Positions 1 through 7,057 of a stretch of DNA of 18,039 nucleotides are shown here, piece by piece. Position 1 is the first letter of the stretch. Every line of letters starts with the position of its first letter. This DNA comes from Paratissierella sp033809995 (GTDB lineage: Bacteria; Bacillota; Clostridia; Tissierellales; Tissierellaceae). Position numbers and translations under genes: made by a program. Location: assembly GCA_033809995.1 (NCBI GenBank), contig JAPXKQ010000045.1, positions 1 through 18,039 on the forward strand. The letters run 5' to 3'. Below the pieces are notes generated by a model. It saw only the letters and a program-made list of their open reading frames with translations. It did no database searches and had not been told where the DNA came from.

Positions 1-16
1 TGATTTCGATCCATCA

Positions 17-37
17 TTAGTTAAGTAAGGCTAACTA
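17..37. repeat. Inverted repeat near the window edge
   Basis: TAGTTA (18-23) and TAACTA (32-37) form a perfect 6-bp inverted repeat with an 8-base loop. It lies just beyond the truncated DpnA-like gene, where the rest of that gene would be expected. No coding continuation is visible in bases 1-111. A possible ATG on the minus strand near base 17 could start another gene outside the window, but it has no clear ribosome binding site. Confidence 0.25.
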
Positions 38-53
38 TTGAGTGAGGTTTTTT

Positions 54-81
54 AAAATAATTCTATGTTTAGAATATTTTT
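54..81. terminator. Possible bidirectional terminator after the methylase genes
   Basis: ATTCTA (60-65) pairs with TAGAAT (70-75) around a 4-base loop. Beyond a 2x2 internal loop, an A run (54-57) pairs with a T run (78-81). T-rich tails occur in both directions. The stem is all A/T apart from one G-C pair, so it would be a weak terminator. It sits about 30 bases past the stop of the truncated DpnA-like gene. Confidence 0.3.
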
Positions 82-111
82 TACTATGCTCTTATCATTT
101 AACTTGATTTA

Positions 112-639
112 TTAATAGTTAAAACCACCATTTTCTTCTTTCATGGCTTCATAGTTGAAATAATGCTTGCCCTTCTTCTTTAGAGTTAGCTGTTTCCTGG
201 CCCATATAACTGTTTCGGTTGAATGAGTAAAACAACGACATGCTAGGTTTGGAGCAGGATTTGTCTTTCTCCAGATTATATTGTTAATAATGGAATAGCC
301 TTCTAGTTCGAGAGCCACACCTATCGCATAAACAGAATGAAGAGTAGATGAAATCATTATTGTTCCATTGTCCTTAAGGACTTCTCTACATAAAGATATC
401 CACTTACGATGATATTTAATTCTATCCTCAATGGTTTTAGAGTAATCCCACTCGCCCTTATTTACGGATACCTGTTTTCCGTTTTGACAGCTAATGCCAC
501 CACTAGAAAGAAAATAAGGCGGATCGGCAAAAATCATGTCAACTGACTTAGGTTCTAATTTCTTCAATATACGAAAAGAATCTCCCTTGAGGAGAGCGAA
601 ATCTTTATCTTTAAAAAAGATATCTCTTTTCGTTAACAT
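112..639 (-). CDS. dpnA: Truncated DpnA-like GATC adenine methyltransferase
   Basis: This resembles the second methylase of DpnII systems (M2.DpnII/DpnA), which methylates adenine in GATC and in pneumococcus also acts on single-stranded DNA. Residues 39-42 are the catalytic DPPY, followed by FLSSGGIS, VNKGEW and later NPAPNLACR and FTHSTETVIWARK, all typical of DpnA. The family is about 265-270 aa. This protein stops at 175 aa, just after the KEENGG region, so it lacks the C-terminal quarter with the GKHPTQKP and DPFxGSGTT (SAM-binding motif I) segments. Bases 1-111 do not encode the missing part in any frame. It starts one base after the dam stop codon, so the two are cotranscribed. The truncated protein probably cannot bind SAM and is best treated as a partial gene. 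Confidence 0.8.
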   Translation of the reverse strand: MLTKRDIFFKDKDFALLKGDSFRILKKLEPKSVDMIFADPPYFLSSGGISCQNGKQVSVNKGEWDYSKTIEDRIKYHRKWISLCREVLKDNGTIMISSTLHSVYAIGVALELEGYSIINNIIWRKTNPAPNLACRCFTHSTETVIWARKQLTLKKKGKHYFNYEAMKEENGGFNY

Positions 640-640
640 A

Positions 641-1474
641 CTAATAATTGGTAATAATCACTTCTTCAACTTTTCCACGTCCGTCGCCTTTAGAATTAAT
701 ACTTCTTCTAGCATTGATAACGTGTATGTTGAAATCTTTATAGAGTTCTTGAACGTATTCAGTGTTGGCGTTACTAGCCATAACAAAGACTCCTCTATCA
801 GAAAGTTCTTTAAAAACATCTCTTAGTCTGGCTTGCTCTTTTTTATCAAATCCACCAGTTGTATAAGAGGTGAATGATTGTTCTCCAACCACATCATATG
901 GTGGGTCAAAATAAACAAAGTCACCGGCCTTAGCAGTTTTAACAGCTTCAGCAAAATCTTTATTTAAAATAACAGGTTTTCTCTTATGGAAGTACTTGTG
1001 TAAGGCTTGAATATTTTCTTCATCAAAACACTTAATCTTTTCATATTTACCAGAAGGAACATTAAATTGCCCTTTTCCATTAACACGATATAAACCATTA
1101 AAACACGCTTTATTTAAATAAACGCATCTAGCAGCTTTCACATACATTGGAAGTTTTGCATAGGCGGTTTTCTTTTTGTCCATATCACGAACTTGATAAT
1201 AGTACTCTTCAGAGTGATTAACTTCGTGCTCTTTACAAACTTCATAGAATTTCTTGAAGAGTCTCTTGTTTCTTAAACATTTATACACATAGATAAGTTC
1301 TTTGTTTGAGTCATTAATTGTTGCGTGAATTGGAGCAAGTTCTAGAAGAAGGGCACCACCACCAACGAATGGTTCATAGTAATGTTTAAATTTCTTAGGC
1401 TTGTGCTCTAAGAGATGATTCATAATCTGACGTTTCCCGCCGGCCCATTTAACAAAAGGTGTTGCTTTACTCAT
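641..1474 (-). CDS. dpnM: Dam-type (DpnM-like) DNA adenine methyltransferase
   Basis: This is a D12-class (alpha group) N6-adenine methyltransferase, expected to methylate GATC in double-stranded DNA using SAM. The N-terminus has the family signature FVKWAGGKRQ (7-16). Motif I is PFVGGGA (35-41), INDSN is at 53-57, and the catalytic DPPY is at 190-193. At 277 aa it is full length. The ribosome binding site AAGGAG lies 5 bases before the ATG at 1474. It is the first gene of a pair with the truncated DpnA-like gene, matching the dpnM-dpnA order of DpnII systems, but no DpnB endonuclease is in the window. On a phage or satellite such an enzyme could protect DNA against GATC-cutting host systems (inference). 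Confidence 0.92.
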   Translation of the reverse strand: MSKATPFVKWAGGKRQIMNHLLEHKPKKFKHYYEPFVGGGALLLELAPIHATINDSNKELIYVYKCLRNKRLFKKFYEVCKEHEVNHSEEYYYQVRDMDKKKTAYAKLPMYVKAARCVYLNKACFNGLYRVNGKGQFNVPSGKYEKIKCFDEENIQALHKYFHKRKPVILNKDFAEAVKTAKAGDFVYFDPPYDVVGEQSFTSYTTGGFDKKEQARLRDVFKELSDRGVFVMASNANTEYVQELYKDFNIHVINARRSINSKGDGRGKVEEVIITNY

Positions 1475-1802
1475 AATGACTCCTTTTTAAGAACTATTGA
1501 TCTTAAAAGAACTATATCATAATTACCCGGTGCTATCCATTAAAACTTATGAATAATTTAATTTTTCTAAAATCGATTTCGGTTTTTCAAAAATCTTGCC
1601 TCGCGTATTTTTGAGGTAGGCCCACCGGTACTCTCAAATACTTTGTATTTGCAGACCGGGGGGGAGTCATTTTGCCAGAGAACAAGGAACAAAAAGAACA
1701 AGATTTTCTATAAAGTTCTAAAACGTGCTTTTAATTATCTCTACTGAATTAATTTACGATTTTCGAACAGTTATATATTTCTTGTTCCGCTTGTTCCTGT
1801 TC
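1475..1802. other. Gene-free interval with GC-rich dyad (cos/pac or RNA candidate)
   Basis: No convincing gene lies here. The interval holds a GC-rich island in AT-rich surroundings. CCGGT near 1624-1628 pairs with ACCGG near 1658-1662, enclosing a perfect hairpin AAATAC-TTT-GTATTT, and the right arm runs straight into seven G followed by AGTC. Just left is CCTC...GAGG around the CGCGTATTTTT segment. A second CCGGTGCT lies near 1528. T-rich and A-rich stretches fill the rest. The position, between a VapE-type helicase and late accessory genes of a phage-like element, would suit a packaging site, but this is inference. A small structured RNA is the alternative. Confidence 0.45.
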
Positions 1803-4160
1803 CTACTTTTTACGAATGAAGTATCGCTGTTTAGAATAAGGACCCATGACCTTAGTTTTACCAGATTTAACCCAGCCTGGTATCTGCGCCATTATCATAG
1901 ATATTGCGTTAGATTCTTTATTGTTGAAGTCGGCCTTATCTTTATTGAAGCACTCCACCCAAATCTCTATTGGACTAATCTCTTCGCGTTGATAGATGGC
2001 TGGACCAAATGTCACCTGATGGTAATAGTTAGAATCAAACTCTTTATTAAAGTAGTATTGCCTATCCGCGATGGAACATTCATCCCAGTTATCAGGAAGA
2101 AGCTCATCTAGATACTTCTCCACTATGCCGGTCCTATCGTCATGCTCCATAGCATTGTTTTGATAATCTGCCGCTATTTCTAAGAACTTCTCATCAAGGA
2201 ATAGTGGTTCACCACTTACATAGTAATGTCTAGCTTCTGCCCATAATTGATCTTTGAATGTCTTATCGAACCTGAAGTTAGGAATTGTGTTCGTTGAGTT
2301 AATCTTAATAACCCAGAATCTTCGGTTACCAGTTAAGTCTCGAAGATAGCCTTGCTCCCCATTGACTGTAGCAAAGATAACGCACTTTCTTGGATGTCTT
2401 TCTACATGGTGGCCATAGGAGGCACGGTACTTATCGTCGGTCGAGGAGATAAAACCTTTCACTTTTTCGATGTCCGCTTTCTTCATGCCAGCGAGTTCTT
2501 GAATCTCAACAATCCAAAATCCCTGTAACTTTTCTCCTGCTTTCTTGTTGTCATCCATATCGGATAGTTGAAGCGAGTCTGAGAAGTATTCTGGGTCCAC
2601 TAGCGATTTAATAATTGTGGACTTACCAACACCTTGTTTACCATCTAGGACAATTATATTGTCAAATTTGATTCCTGGTTCATAGATGCGTGCTACTGCA
2701 GCGGCAAACCACTTTCTAGTTACCTCACGAGTGTAGTCGTTATCATCTGCATCAAGATATTTAATAAAGATGTTCTCTAATCGCTTAACGCCATCCCACT
2801 TAGGTAAGTTATCTAAGTATTCTTTAACGGGGTTAAACGCTCTATCTTCAGTTACCTTAGCAAAGGCGTTTTCAAAGTTCCTATCACTAAAGTCGCAATA
2901 ATGACTGGCAACATAAACTTTAAGTTTAGATGTATCCGCATCTCTCCAAAACCTAGTAGATGTTGGCCTAAGCCATGGCACCTCTCCTCTTACTTCAGCA
3001 GTATCAGCGAGGATATTAAATGCGATGCCTTTAAGCTTTTCATCATTCTCTAAAATGATAACAAGGTTAGCAACTGTATTAGCGATATCGCCATCATCAT
3101 TTGTCGCAAGCTTCTTAGTCCAACTAAAATCAATTTCTTCATCACCAAAGTCTTCCTTAATCGATTTAATGTTTTCTTCAGCGATTAGATTCTTGACCTT
3201 TTCATCATTTCTAGCGAAGTCCACCATCTTTTTAAAGGAAGGCTTATCATCGCCAAATAAATGAATACGAACAAGATTAAAGGCGCTTAGAGTTTGCCCC
3301 ACCGCTGGGTCATTAGCGTGATGAGAATAAAACAATTTATCATCATAATTAATCGCACCAGCAACACTACTTGAAGGAATATACTTGTAGCGATTGCCAC
3401 CAGCTTCTTCATAAATATCACTTAAGAAAACGTCGATGGCTTCACTAATTGAATAGGCTCTATTGAAGGCACCCACCATGCCATCTTTAGTTAATGGGTC
3501 AGCTTGTTTTCTTCCTGGTTTACCACTACTCACATGAGTCTCTTTTGCTTTTTTAGGAAGCGAAGTTAAATCATTCCAATTTGGATATTTTGCTAGAAAA
3601 GGGTCAGGATTTAATAGGTTTTTCTCAACTTTTCGATAAATGTAATTACCATCGCTTGGTGTTGAAGGCCAGTACATTAATTGATTAGTTGTGAAGCTAA
3701 CAGGATCTACTTGTTCGATACCTATTTCATCAGCAAGCAACCTAGATATTGCGACATATTCATCGCCTTCTACATCTCTGCTTAGAGGGATAATTATTCT
3801 AAATCTAGGTGAGTCATCTCTATGCCCATGAGTGGAATAAAGGCAGCTCGTATATTGGAAGTTATCTTCAAACCATTTTAAGAAGTTGGGAGCGGCATCA
3901 TCCAAATCTAAAGTGACTAAACTTCTATACTCCACATTGTTTTTAAGCCTTTGAGGAGTCTTAAGTTTGCCACCCACAAAACCACCATGATCTTTGGCTT
4001 CTTGTTTAGCATCTTTAACAAAGTGTTTATACTCCTCTACTGTTTCAGAGGTTCTAATTGTTTCACTTAATTTTTGGGAGAGTAGTTCCCAAGTGATTCT
4101 GGTATTCTTCCAGGTTTTGCTATTGGCCCTTTGTCCAACAGCGATTATTAAATCTCTCAT
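1803..4160 (-). CDS. Primase (AEP-like) fused to VapE-type superfamily 3 helicase
   Basis: This is a replication protein of phages, satellites and plasmids, expected to unwind and prime the element's own origin. The N-terminal part looks like an archaeo-eukaryotic primase: LDLDD with acidic residues D85 and D87, then STH at 109-111 inside YSTHGHRDDSPRFR, then D152 in EQVDPVSF. The C-terminal half is the VapE (PF05272) ATPase, with Walker A GKQGVGKST (507-515), a Walker B-like WIVEIQEL (549-556) and the typical RHPRKCVIFATVN and LTGNRRFWVI sensor/arginine-finger segments. At 785 aa it is full length for primase-VapE fusions. AGGAGG overlaps the stop of the upstream TerS-like gene and lies 10 bases before the ATG, so the two are translationally close. 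Confidence 0.9.
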   Translation of the reverse strand: MRDLIIAVGQRANSKTWKNTRITWELLSQKLSETIRTSETVEEYKHFVKDAKQEAKDHGGFVGGKLKTPQRLKNNVEYRSLVTLDLDDAAPNFLKWFEDNFQYTSCLYSTHGHRDDSPRFRIIIPLSRDVEGDEYVAISRLLADEIGIEQVDPVSFTTNQLMYWPSTPSDGNYIYRKVEKNLLNPDPFLAKYPNWNDLTSLPKKAKETHVSSGKPGRKQADPLTKDGMVGAFNRAYSISEAIDVFLSDIYEEAGGNRYKYIPSSSVAGAINYDDKLFYSHHANDPAVGQTLSAFNLVRIHLFGDDKPSFKKMVDFARNDEKVKNLIAEENIKSIKEDFGDEEIDFSWTKKLATNDDGDIANTVANLVIILENDEKLKGIAFNILADTAEVRGEVPWLRPTSTRFWRDADTSKLKVYVASHYCDFSDRNFENAFAKVTEDRAFNPVKEYLDNLPKWDGVKRLENIFIKYLDADDNDYTREVTRKWFAAAVARIYEPGIKFDNIIVLDGKQGVGKSTIIKSLVDPEYFSDSLQLSDMDDNKKAGEKLQGFWIVEIQELAGMKKADIEKVKGFISSTDDKYRASYGHHVERHPRKCVIFATVNGEQGYLRDLTGNRRFWVIKINSTNTIPNFRFDKTFKDQLWAEARHYYVSGEPLFLDEKFLEIAADYQNNAMEHDDRTGIVEKYLDELLPDNWDECSIADRQYYFNKEFDSNYYHQVTFGPAIYQREEISPIEIWVECFNKDKADFNNKESNAISMIMAQIPGWVKSGKTKVMGPYSKQRYFIRKK

Positions 4161-4165
4161 AGGAA

Positions 4166-4660
4166 TTAATCCTCCTTGTCTTCATCTGCACCAATAGGAG
4201 TAGCGTTAGCCCACTCCTCTGGTTCATTCTTTTTATCCATATATTCATACATGTATTTCTTAGGGTCGAAGTCTTTACCGAATTTCATCACGAGAATATA
4301 TTTGATAGCTTCAAAATCAGGTGGATAATACTTCTCATCTTCAGTAACTTTAGTTTCAGTTCCACCAATAGGATTCTTTCTCATTGCTTTTGAAGTTGTC
4401 TTTTCTTTATATCCCACCGCTTTTCTTTTAAGAGCGGAGAATAGATCATTTAGTAACAAAGCTTCACCTTCAGAAATAGCTTGTTGAATTTCTTTATGTT
4501 TATTTTTAAGTTGTGTAAATGTCTGCTCAGTGATGCCTAAGTCGCGACACATCTCTTTTTGCGTGTAGAAAGTAGCTGAAGCCGCTTTGATATAATCAAG
4601 CTTAGACTTTAGCACACCTGTCTTTTCCCACATTTGATATGTATCGAGTTTCTTAGCCAT
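4166..4660 (-). CDS. Phage HTH protein resembling a terminase small subunit
   Basis: This 164-aa protein has an N-terminal helix-turn-helix: a recognisable CRDLGITEQTFTQLKN with conserved spacing follows ASATFYTQKEM. Next come a KRKAVGYKEK segment and a YYPPDFEAIKYIL stretch. That order, HTH then KRxAxGY then xxPPDxxAIxxxL, is typical of small terminase subunits and related phage DNA-binding proteins. The tail is acidic. If it is TerS it would select DNA for packaging, and a lone TerS beside a primase gene is a known satellite arrangement. It could equally be another phage regulator. GGAGG lies 4 bases before the ATG and sits inside a hairpin (see the leader entry). The stop overlaps the ribosome binding site of the primase gene. 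Confidence 0.65.
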   Translation of the reverse strand: MAKKLDTYQMWEKTGVLKSKLDYIKAASATFYTQKEMCRDLGITEQTFTQLKNKHKEIQQAISEGEALLLNDLFSALKRKAVGYKEKTTSKAMRKNPIGGTETKVTEDEKYYPPDFEAIKYILVMKFGKDFDPKKYMYEYMDKKNEPEEWANATPIGADEDKED

Positions 4661-4730
4661 AGCACCTCCACAAATAGAGAGAGGTGCCTTAATGGCAAAG
4701 TGGTTAAATATTTTAAAGCACCACTCTCCA
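4661..4730 (-). promoter_or_regulatory. Leader with two exclusive folds covering the TerS-like RBS
   Basis: In the minus-strand transcript three segments occur in order: A (4729-4718, GAGAGTGGTGC), B (4687-4677, GCACCTCTCTC) and C (4671-4662, which contains GAGGTGC and the ribosome binding site). B pairs with C over 7 perfect base pairs with a 12-base loop and hides the GGAGG. A pairs with B over 11 positions with one T-T mismatch and would free the ribosome binding site. The folds exclude each other. This is the geometry of a translational attenuator or RNA switch, and the ligand or trigger is unknown. Confidence 0.5.
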
Positions 4731-4731
4731 A

Positions 4732-4753
4732 ATTAGATGATAAATCATCTAAT
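4732..4753. repeat. Perfect 10-bp hairpin after the 90-aa gene
   Basis: ATTAGATGAT (4732-4741) and ATCATCTAAT (4744-4753) are perfect inverted repeats separated by two bases. They lie between the stop of the 90-aa gene and the TerS-like leader. The minus-strand transcript has only a short T stretch after it, so it would be a weak terminator or RNA processing site, or an operator. Confidence 0.5.
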
Positions 4754-4781
4754 CTAGTTTTGAATAGGTGAAGGCAATATG

Positions 4782-5054
4782 CTATTTATCTGGCGTGATA
4801 AATTCCACAAGCACTGGAGCACAATGTTTGAACCAGTTAATAGAGAGGACAGGCATGCTTTTGACATACTTGTGAAGGAAATAACTTGTTGCACATCCAT
4901 CGTGTGGACATTCTCTCTTTATGTATTCCGCAAAAGATATAAGAGCAGATCTAATATATAACTGTGTCTCAGTTGTGTTTGATGTCACTTCTCCATATTT
5001 TTCTTTATAGAATTTTATCGCTAACTCCAAAGCATCATTTGGTCTAACTAGCAT
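4782..5054 (-). CDS. Small unknown protein, phage early region (90 aa)
   Basis: I do not recognise this protein. The likely start is the ATG at 5054: the AGGAGG at the end of the upstream gene is 10 bases before it, whereas the alternative GTG at 5060 would be too close. The protein is soluble and has two cysteines in a CPHDGC arrangement and a third in WFKHC. The segment ALISFAEYIKRE...WFKHC resembles GLLAFGEYLEEK...WYFWGC in the neighbouring 147-aa protein, suggesting an old duplication. The stop codon of the upstream gene is two bases before this start, so they are translationally coupled. It lies between a regulator and the replication genes. Confidence 0.7.
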   Translation of the reverse strand: MLVRPNDALELAIKFYKEKYGEVTSNTTETQLYIRSALISFAEYIKRECPHDGCATSYFLHKYVKSMPVLSINWFKHCAPVLVEFITPDK

Positions 5055-5056
5055 AA

Positions 5057-5500
5057 TCACTCATCCTCCTCATCAGATTTGAAACCTGTGTAGTCGTAAT
5101 CGAAAATGACAGCAGATAAGAACTTGACCTCTCTATAGACATCAGTGTTTTTAAAAATTCCATCAAAGATATCGTCCGAGTGAGCATGACAGAACATCAT
5201 AAATTTCATGCAACCCCAAAAGTACCAGCATAAAACATCTGGTTTTTTGCTTTGATTCTTAAGGACAAAATCAATTACATCAATTTTAAGAGGCATTATC
5301 ACCTTCTTCTCTTCAAGATATTCGCCAAAAGCGAGTAATCCTTTTTTGATAGATTTGTTACATAAAGAATCTTCGCTTTCTTCGGGGTCAGTTGCATGTT
5401 TTGCAAAGATTGCGGCCAAGTTTTTGTAAGGCAACGGTTCGCCTTTTTTTAATAACGCCTTTAGCCTTTTAACGTTATTCTTATTAATTTTAGTTTTCAT
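5057..5500 (-). CDS. Small unknown protein, phage early region (147 aa)
   Basis: I do not recognise a family. The N-terminal 35 residues are basic (KTKINKNNVKRLKALLKKG), the middle is aromatic and cysteine-rich (VLCWYFWGCMKFMMFCH) and the C-terminus is acidic (FKSDEEDE). There is no signal peptide. GAGGAACAAT precedes the ATG at 5500, a good ribosome binding site. The TGA stop overlaps the region that serves as ribosome binding site for the 90-aa gene, so the two form one operon. The helix beginning GLLAFGEYL and the following WYFWGC resemble part of the 90-aa neighbour. Its place in the element suggests an accessory replication or regulatory role, but nothing proves it. Confidence 0.75.
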   Translation of the reverse strand: MKTKINKNNVKRLKALLKKGEPLPYKNLAAIFAKHATDPEESEDSLCNKSIKKGLLAFGEYLEEKKVIMPLKIDVIDFVLKNQSKKPDVLCWYFWGCMKFMMFCHAHSDDIFDGIFKNTDVYREVKFLSAVIFDYDYTGFKSDEEDE

Positions 5501-5531
5501 ATTGTTCCTCGTGCGGGTTTACCGCTTCATA

Positions 5532-5543
5532 AGAGCAAGCTCT
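5532..5543. promoter_or_regulatory. AGAGC-AA-GCTCT inverted repeat, copy 1
   Basis: This is a perfect 5-bp inverted repeat upstream of the 147-aa gene. A nearly identical motif lies at 5614-5628, 80 bases away, immediately behind the xre stop. Two copies flanking the only gap in this operon suggest an operator for one of the two element repressors, or paired RNA hairpins. The function is inferred. Confidence 0.35.
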
Positions 5544-5613
5544 ATTAATTAAGAAGAACAATAAGAACGTCTCCACCTTGGTAAACATAGAGTCCATCAT
5601 TCTAGAAAATCAA

Positions 5614-5628
5614 TAGAGCTAAGCTCTA
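5614..5628. promoter_or_regulatory. TAGAGC-TTA-GCTCTA inverted repeat, copy 2
   Basis: This is a perfect 6-bp stem with a 3-base loop, starting directly at the xre stop codon. The minus-strand transcript has a TTGATTTTC tail, so it could act as a weak terminator that lowers expression of the downstream genes. Its shared core with 5532-5543 also fits a repressor-binding site. Confidence 0.4.
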
Positions 5629-5883
5629 CTAAATGTCATCACTATCCATATTTAAGGATGCTTGATATTTTTCTTCCTCTTCCCAGATGACCTGAACAGG
5701 AATATTAAGAGCGTATGCGAGTGAAACTATTGTTTTAAATTGAATCGCTTCACCAATAGCACCGTTCTCAATGCGATTGTAATGTTGGTGCGATACCCCC
5801 ATCTCAAGAGCAACGCGATACTGTGAAAATCCGAGCTTTTGTCTCGCATTAACTAAGTACATACGAATCGGATAATACTTCAT
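5629..5883 (-). CDS. Xre-family (Cro-like) small HTH regulator
   Basis: This 84-aa protein is almost entirely one helix-turn-helix domain of the Xre/Cro type. QKLGFSQYRVALEMGVS is the start of the HTH, SHQHYNRIENG is the recognition helix with the family's RIENG, and ALNIPVQVIWEEE follows. AAGGAG lies 9 bases before the ATG at 5883. It is divergent from the CI-like repressor at 6194 and is the first gene of the replication arm, the usual place of Cro or the satellite Str-type activator. It probably binds the repeats in the shared 5884-6193 region and decides between integration and replication states (inference). Confidence 0.88.
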   Translation of the reverse strand: MKYYPIRMYLVNARQKLGFSQYRVALEMGVSHQHYNRIENGAIGEAIQFKTIVSLAYALNIPVQVIWEEEEKYQASLNMDSDDI

Positions 5884-6193
5884 CTCGCTTCACTCCTTTC
5901 TGGGATCTACCCAACATTTTTTAAGCAGCATGAGCTCCTGCTGTCACCATTATTTTTATATAAGGAAAATTGCGTGTAAAACTATTTTTTGTGGTAAAAA
6001 TTTAGCTCATTTTTTGTGGCGGTTTTTGTGGATATTTCAGAGAGTTATCGCTTAACTTATTTATTAATAAATAAAGAAAAACACACCTTAATTTAGGTAT
6101 GCAAATTTTCTCATTTTTGTGGAGACACATTTTTTAGACTTTTGTGCACATTTATTTATTTTTTGTGTAAATTATTAAATAGGAGACGTGCGT
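5884..6193. promoter_or_regulatory. Divergent control region with TTTTTGTG repeats
   Basis: This non-coding interval separates the two repressors. TTTTTGTG(G)-type repeats, all in the plus orientation, lie at 5986-5994, 6011-6019, 6023-6031, 6114-6122, 6140-6146 and 6160-6167. The fourth is followed by CACAttttt, and the fifth is part of a TGTGCACA palindrome, so half-sites may pair. A dyad CAGCA/TGCTG (5926-5943) surrounds GAGCTC. A possible minus-strand promoter has TTTACA at 5975-5980 and the A/T-rich TATATAAAAATAAT near 5949-5963. The repeats look like operator half-sites for the CI-like or Xre protein. Confidence 0.6.
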
Positions 6194-6949
6194 ATGCCAA
6201 AAGTAAATGTTGAACCAGGACCATATCCAAAAATCAATTCATCAGTTAGGAAGAGCTTCAAAGGAGTTGTCACATTAAAAGAGCAAGGCGAAGTCTATAA
6301 AGAAGGTCTTACTCAAGATGAACTTGCTGAACTATTAAATATTGATAGGTATGAACTTTCTTATTATGAAAATGGACAGAAAGAGATTCCTGTTTCTTTA
6401 CTTATGCAAATGGCAAAAGTGTTAAATTGTTCCATCGACCTTTTGTTAGGTATGCCGTTTGATTATTCCTATAACAAACAAAATAATAACTTGACCACTA
6501 TTGCTCTTAGTCAGGTACAACGTGGTTTCTATAAATTAGACAATAGTCTAAAAGGAGTTATGAAGTTTGATGCCAAATTTGCGGATAGGCCAAATAACAT
6601 TTGTGCTTATCTTCTTCAAAGCGACTCAAGTATATTGGGATTATTAAAAGGCGATGCTGTTATCGTAGATAAAGACATAAAACACTACATCAATAATTCA
6701 ATGAATCAAAAATGCACATGCATGCTTTCTGGCGATTATATTGAAGAAGGAAAGCATAGAGTTGCCACCGCCTTCTATTTCTCTGAAGTGGGTGTCGCGA
6801 CCGACTTATATGGCAACAAGAAAAAGAGATCCTTCTACTATTACACCCACACAGGCGAATTAAAAATTGTTGGATGCCAAGTCATACAAAGAATTTGTCA
6901 CGCGGTTGTTATTCAATCTGTTAAATATCATTTGTTAGATGTTAAGTAG
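6194..6949 (+). CDS. CI-like HTH repressor with degenerate S24-like C-terminal domain
   Basis: I chose the ATG at 6194 because AGGAG (6181-6185) is 8 bases before it. An upstream GTG at 6188 would be only 2 bases from the ribosome binding site. The 251-aa protein has an Xre-type HTH (LTQDELAELLNIDRYELSYYENG, roughly residues 30-52) and ends that domain with SIDLLLGMPF. The C-terminal half contains QSDSSILGLLKGDAVIVDK, which fits the SDSM-x-P...GD-x-V-x-VD pattern of S24 (LexA/CI) domains but lacks the proline, and I see no clear catalytic lysine. It is probably the element's maintenance repressor, cotranscribed or nearly so with the recombinase genes behind it. It could be controlled by something other than RecA-driven self-cleavage. 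Confidence 0.8.
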   Translation: MPKVNVEPGPYPKINSSVRKSFKGVVTLKEQGEVYKEGLTQDELAELLNIDRYELSYYENGQKEIPVSLLMQMAKVLNCSIDLLLGMPFDYSYNKQNNNLTTIALSQVQRGFYKLDNSLKGVMKFDAKFADRPNNICAYLLQSDSSILGLLKGDAVIVDKDIKHYINNSMNQKCTCMLSGDYIEEGKHRVATAFYFSEVGVATDLYGNKKKRSFYYYTHTGELKIVGCQVIQRICHAVVIQSVKYHLLDVK

Positions 6950-7008
6950 CGTATTGCTATCACCTATTATAAAAATCTAGTTCCATTTAGAATAAAAGCG
7001 GTAAACAA

Positions 7009-7057
7009 AGAGTCTCTCGTTTGAGAAGAATGTCCTCTTTTAGGAGAGGACTTTTTG
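7009..7057 (+). terminator. Terminator-like hairpin holding the recombinase-operon RBS
   Basis: GTCCTCT (7032-7038) pairs with AGAGGAC (7045-7051) around a 6-base loop, followed by five T: a textbook intrinsic terminator behind the repressor gene. The right arm also contains the GGAGAGG that serves the ATG at 7058. A segment just upstream, GAGTCTCTC (about 7009-7017), can pair with GAGAGGACT with one bulged base and could act as an anti-terminator. Read-through and translation of the recombinase operon may therefore be gated here. Confidence 0.6.

Noticed and set aside
536..826. 96-codon plus-strand open frame across the dam/dpnA junction
   Set aside because: It is antisense to two recognisable methylase genes and lacks a ribosome binding site.
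1725..2111. 128-codon open frame on the plus strand
   Set aside because: It is antisense to the end of the primase-helicase gene, has hydrophobic low-complexity composition and no ribosome binding site.
5986..6167. CRISPR array suggested by repeated TTTTTGTGG
   Set aside because: Units are only 7-9 bases with irregular spacing and no cas genes; operator half-sites explain them better.
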